From NCBI RefSeq assembly GCF_000334915.1, contig NZ_AMSF01000027.1:26299-90298 (forward strand): DNA of 64,000 nt, read 5' to 3'. Shown piece by piece: positions 63,213 to 64,000 of the stretch. The position numbers were made by a program, and so were the translations under genes. The notes beneath the pieces are model-generated. The model did no database searches, was not told where the DNA came from, and saw only the letters and a list, made by a program, of their open reading frames with translations. How positions within the stretch are numbered: the stretch's first letter is position 1; every line of letters begins with the position of its first letter. The DNA comes from Dyella ginsengisoli LA-4. Lineage in GTDB: Bacteria; Pseudomonadota; Gammaproteobacteria; Xanthomonadales; Rhodanobacteraceae.

Positions 63213-63524
63213 TCAGCCGAGCTTGATCTGGACATCCACGCCAGCGGCGAGGTCAAGCTTCATGAGCGCGTCCACGGTCTTGTCATTGGGGTCGACGATG
63301 TCGAGCACGCGCTTGTGGGTGCGGGTCTCATACTGGTCGCGCGCGTCCTTGTCGACGTGCGGCGAGACCAGGATGGTGTAGCGCTCGATCTTGGTCGGGA
63401 GCGGGATCGGGCCGAGCACCGTAGCGCCGGTGCGCTTGGCCGTCTCGACGATCTCGCTGGCCGAGCGGTCGATCAGACGATGATCGTACGCCTTGAGCCG
63501 GATGCGAATCTTCTGGTTCGCCAT
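63213..63524 (-). CDS. rpsJ: 30S ribosomal protein S10
   Basis: Head protein that also serves as a transcription antitermination factor with NusB. The 103 residues begin [34 protein letters not shown] and contain [29 protein letters not shown]. First gene of the S10 operon, with a leader of about 140 nt and a strong promoter. Confidence 0.98.
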   Translation of the reverse strand: MANQKIRIRLKAYDHRLIDRSASEIVETAKRTGATVLGPIPLPTKIERYTILVSPHVDKDARDQYETRTHKRVLDIVDPNDKTVDALMKLDLAAGVDVQIKLG

Positions 63525-63635
63525 AAAACCGTGTCCTGTTGTCAAAAGAACAATTACTTGTGAATCGAAGCAGCTTCTCACCGCTCCGCACTTGCGACTG
63601 GACGCCCCGATGCACTGAAAGCCGCCCAAAATGTT

Positions 63636-63662
63636 CGGCAAGCCAGTCGATCCGGCTTGCCG
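63636..63662 (-). promoter_or_regulatory. Hairpin at the 5' end of the S10 leader
   Basis: CGGCAAGCC/GGCTTGCCG, 9-bp perfect stem with a 9-nt loop, beginning within a few bases of the predicted transcription start. It would cap the mRNA 5' end. The rest of the leader (63525-63635) has no ORF or obvious second strong hairpin. Confidence 0.5.
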
Positions 63663-63670
63663 AGCAGAAA

Positions 63671-63699
63671 AGTATAAAAGGCGTAAAAACAAAGATCAA
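63671..63699 (-). promoter_or_regulatory. S10 operon promoter
   Basis: On the minus strand TTGATC (63699-63694), 17-bp spacer, TATACT (63676-63671). It is the best promoter in the window, with an A/T-rich spacer. The start is expected near 63664. Confidence 0.8.
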
Positions 63700-63720
63700 C
63701 AAAGCTCGCGCTTTGCGATC
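63680..63720 (-). terminator. Inverted repeat with T-tract upstream of the S10 promoter
   Basis: GATCGCAAAGC, GCGA, GCTTTGTTGATC (63720-63694) is a near-perfect palindrome followed by TTTGTTTTT. Read on the minus strand it resembles an intrinsic terminator overlapping the S10 -35; it could equally be an operator. Confidence 0.45.
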
Positions 63721-63834
63721 CTCATGTCTTATGCCCCAGGCGATCCGCGCCAGCGAACTCGAAGCACATCCTGTGCCTCATTTCGCGGTGTAGGAGGCCC
63801 CGCCGTAGGCAAGACACTCCTGCAAAGAAGGACG

Positions 63835-63863
63835 AGTATAGCCCGCCCCTAACGGGAAGGGAA
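63835..63863 (-). promoter_or_regulatory. Second promoter-like site between tuf and rpsJ
   Basis: On the minus strand TTCCCT (63863-63858), 17-bp spacer, TATACT (63840-63835), just past the tuf terminator. A transcript would run about 140 nt to the inverted repeat at 63720-63680. No credible ORF with a ribosome site lies in it. Confidence 0.4.
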
Positions 63864-63876
63864 GCCCCCACCCAAT

Positions 63877-63905
63877 AAAAAGCGGCAGCCGACTCCGGCT
63901 GCCGC
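63877..63905 (-). terminator. Intrinsic terminator of tuf
   Basis: On the minus strand GCGGCAGCCG, GAGT loop, CGGCTGCCGC followed by TTTTTATT: a 10-bp perfect stem with a T-tract, 22 bp past the tuf stop. Confidence 0.92.
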
Positions 63906-63927
63906 ACTCGCCCGCTCAGGGAACCGC

Positions 63928-64000
63928 TTACTTGATGATCTTGGCCACCACGCCGGCGCCGACGGTACGGCCGCCTTCGCGGATCGCGAAGCGCAGACCC
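63928..64000 (-). CDS. tuf: Elongation factor Tu, C-terminal end (gene continues beyond window)
   Basis: Only the last 24 codons are present: GLRFAIREGGRTVGAGVVAKIIK, the universally conserved EF-Tu C-terminus, ending in TAA. EF-Tu carries aminoacyl-tRNA to the ribosome. Position upstream of rpsJ matches the str-S10 junction of gammaproteobacteria. A strong terminator separates it from the S10 promoter. Confidence 0.95.
   Translation of the reverse strand, partial: GLRFAIREGGRTVGAGVVAKIIK

Noticed and set aside
63722..63793. Short minus-strand frame (19 codons, MRHRMCFEF...) upstream of rpsJ as a leader peptide
   Set aside because: No ribosome site, and no run of a regulatory amino acid; more likely chance.

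Overview
The window is GC-rich chromosomal DNA from a gammaproteobacterium. The gene order map / rpsB-tsf-pyrH-frr-uppS-cdsA-dxr-rseP-bamA-lpxD-fabZ-lpxA-lpxB-rnhB-dnaE-accA, the class II DAHP synthase, FabV, the lack of rpmJ behind secY and the protein sequences point to the Xanthomonadales (Lysobacterales), probably Rhodanobacteraceae (Rhodanobacter/Dyella/Frateuria/Luteibacter type). The family assignment is inference; no rRNA is present to settle it.

Layout. 1-2.6 kb: 3' end of a large repeat-built filamentous-haemagglutinin-like adhesin (GLUG repeats, then 89-residue YDG repeats). 2.7-6.5 kb: methionine aminopeptidase divergent from rpsB-tsf and pyrH. 6.6-18.2 kb: a nearly continuous envelope block (frr, uppS, cdsA, dxr, rseP, bamA, lpxD, fabZ, lpxA, lpxB, rnhB) that couples ribosome recycling, isoprenoid and phospholipid precursors, outer-membrane protein insertion and lipid A synthesis. 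18.5-27.3 kb: dnaE, accA, a NYN/LOTUS RNase-like gene, tilS, xseB and ispA, with two small orphan ORFs. 27.3-40.7 kb: small membrane proteins, the TldE/TldD protease pair, DarP (YjgA), a sterol-desaturase-like membrane oxygenase, AsmA-like YhdP, RNase G and an MscS channel. 40.8-49.5 kb: the most accessory-looking part, with a Dph6-like ATP enzyme, a Mug-like glycosylase with an atypical motif, FabV, two multihaem cytochromes c, a subclass B3 metallo-beta-lactamase, an HExxxH membrane protein, class II DAHP synthase and DsbB. 49.7-64 kb (minus strand): the S10, spc and alpha ribosomal operons in canonical order from rpsJ to rplQ, with the end of tuf upstream.

Regulation visible in the sequence: several clear intrinsic terminators (after tsf, bamA, ispA, rplQ, tuf), a strong rpsJ promoter (TTGATC-17-TATACT), a promoter whose -35 lies inside the hairpin following secY, an rpsB promoter with a long structured leader, and recurring -10 boxes (TACAAT/TATACT) close to start codons that suggest leaderless or near-leaderless mRNAs.

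No CRISPR array, prophage, IS element, tRNA or rRNA was found. I see no convincing new multi-gene system. The best leads are two inverted-repeat intergenic elements (22.4 kb and 41.9 kb), a possible short transcript between tuf and rpsJ, a shared arginine-rich tail motif in S2 and S3, the atypical Mug-like protein, the HExxxH membrane protein beside the B3 beta-lactamase, and a methionine acyl-chain ruler in LpxA.
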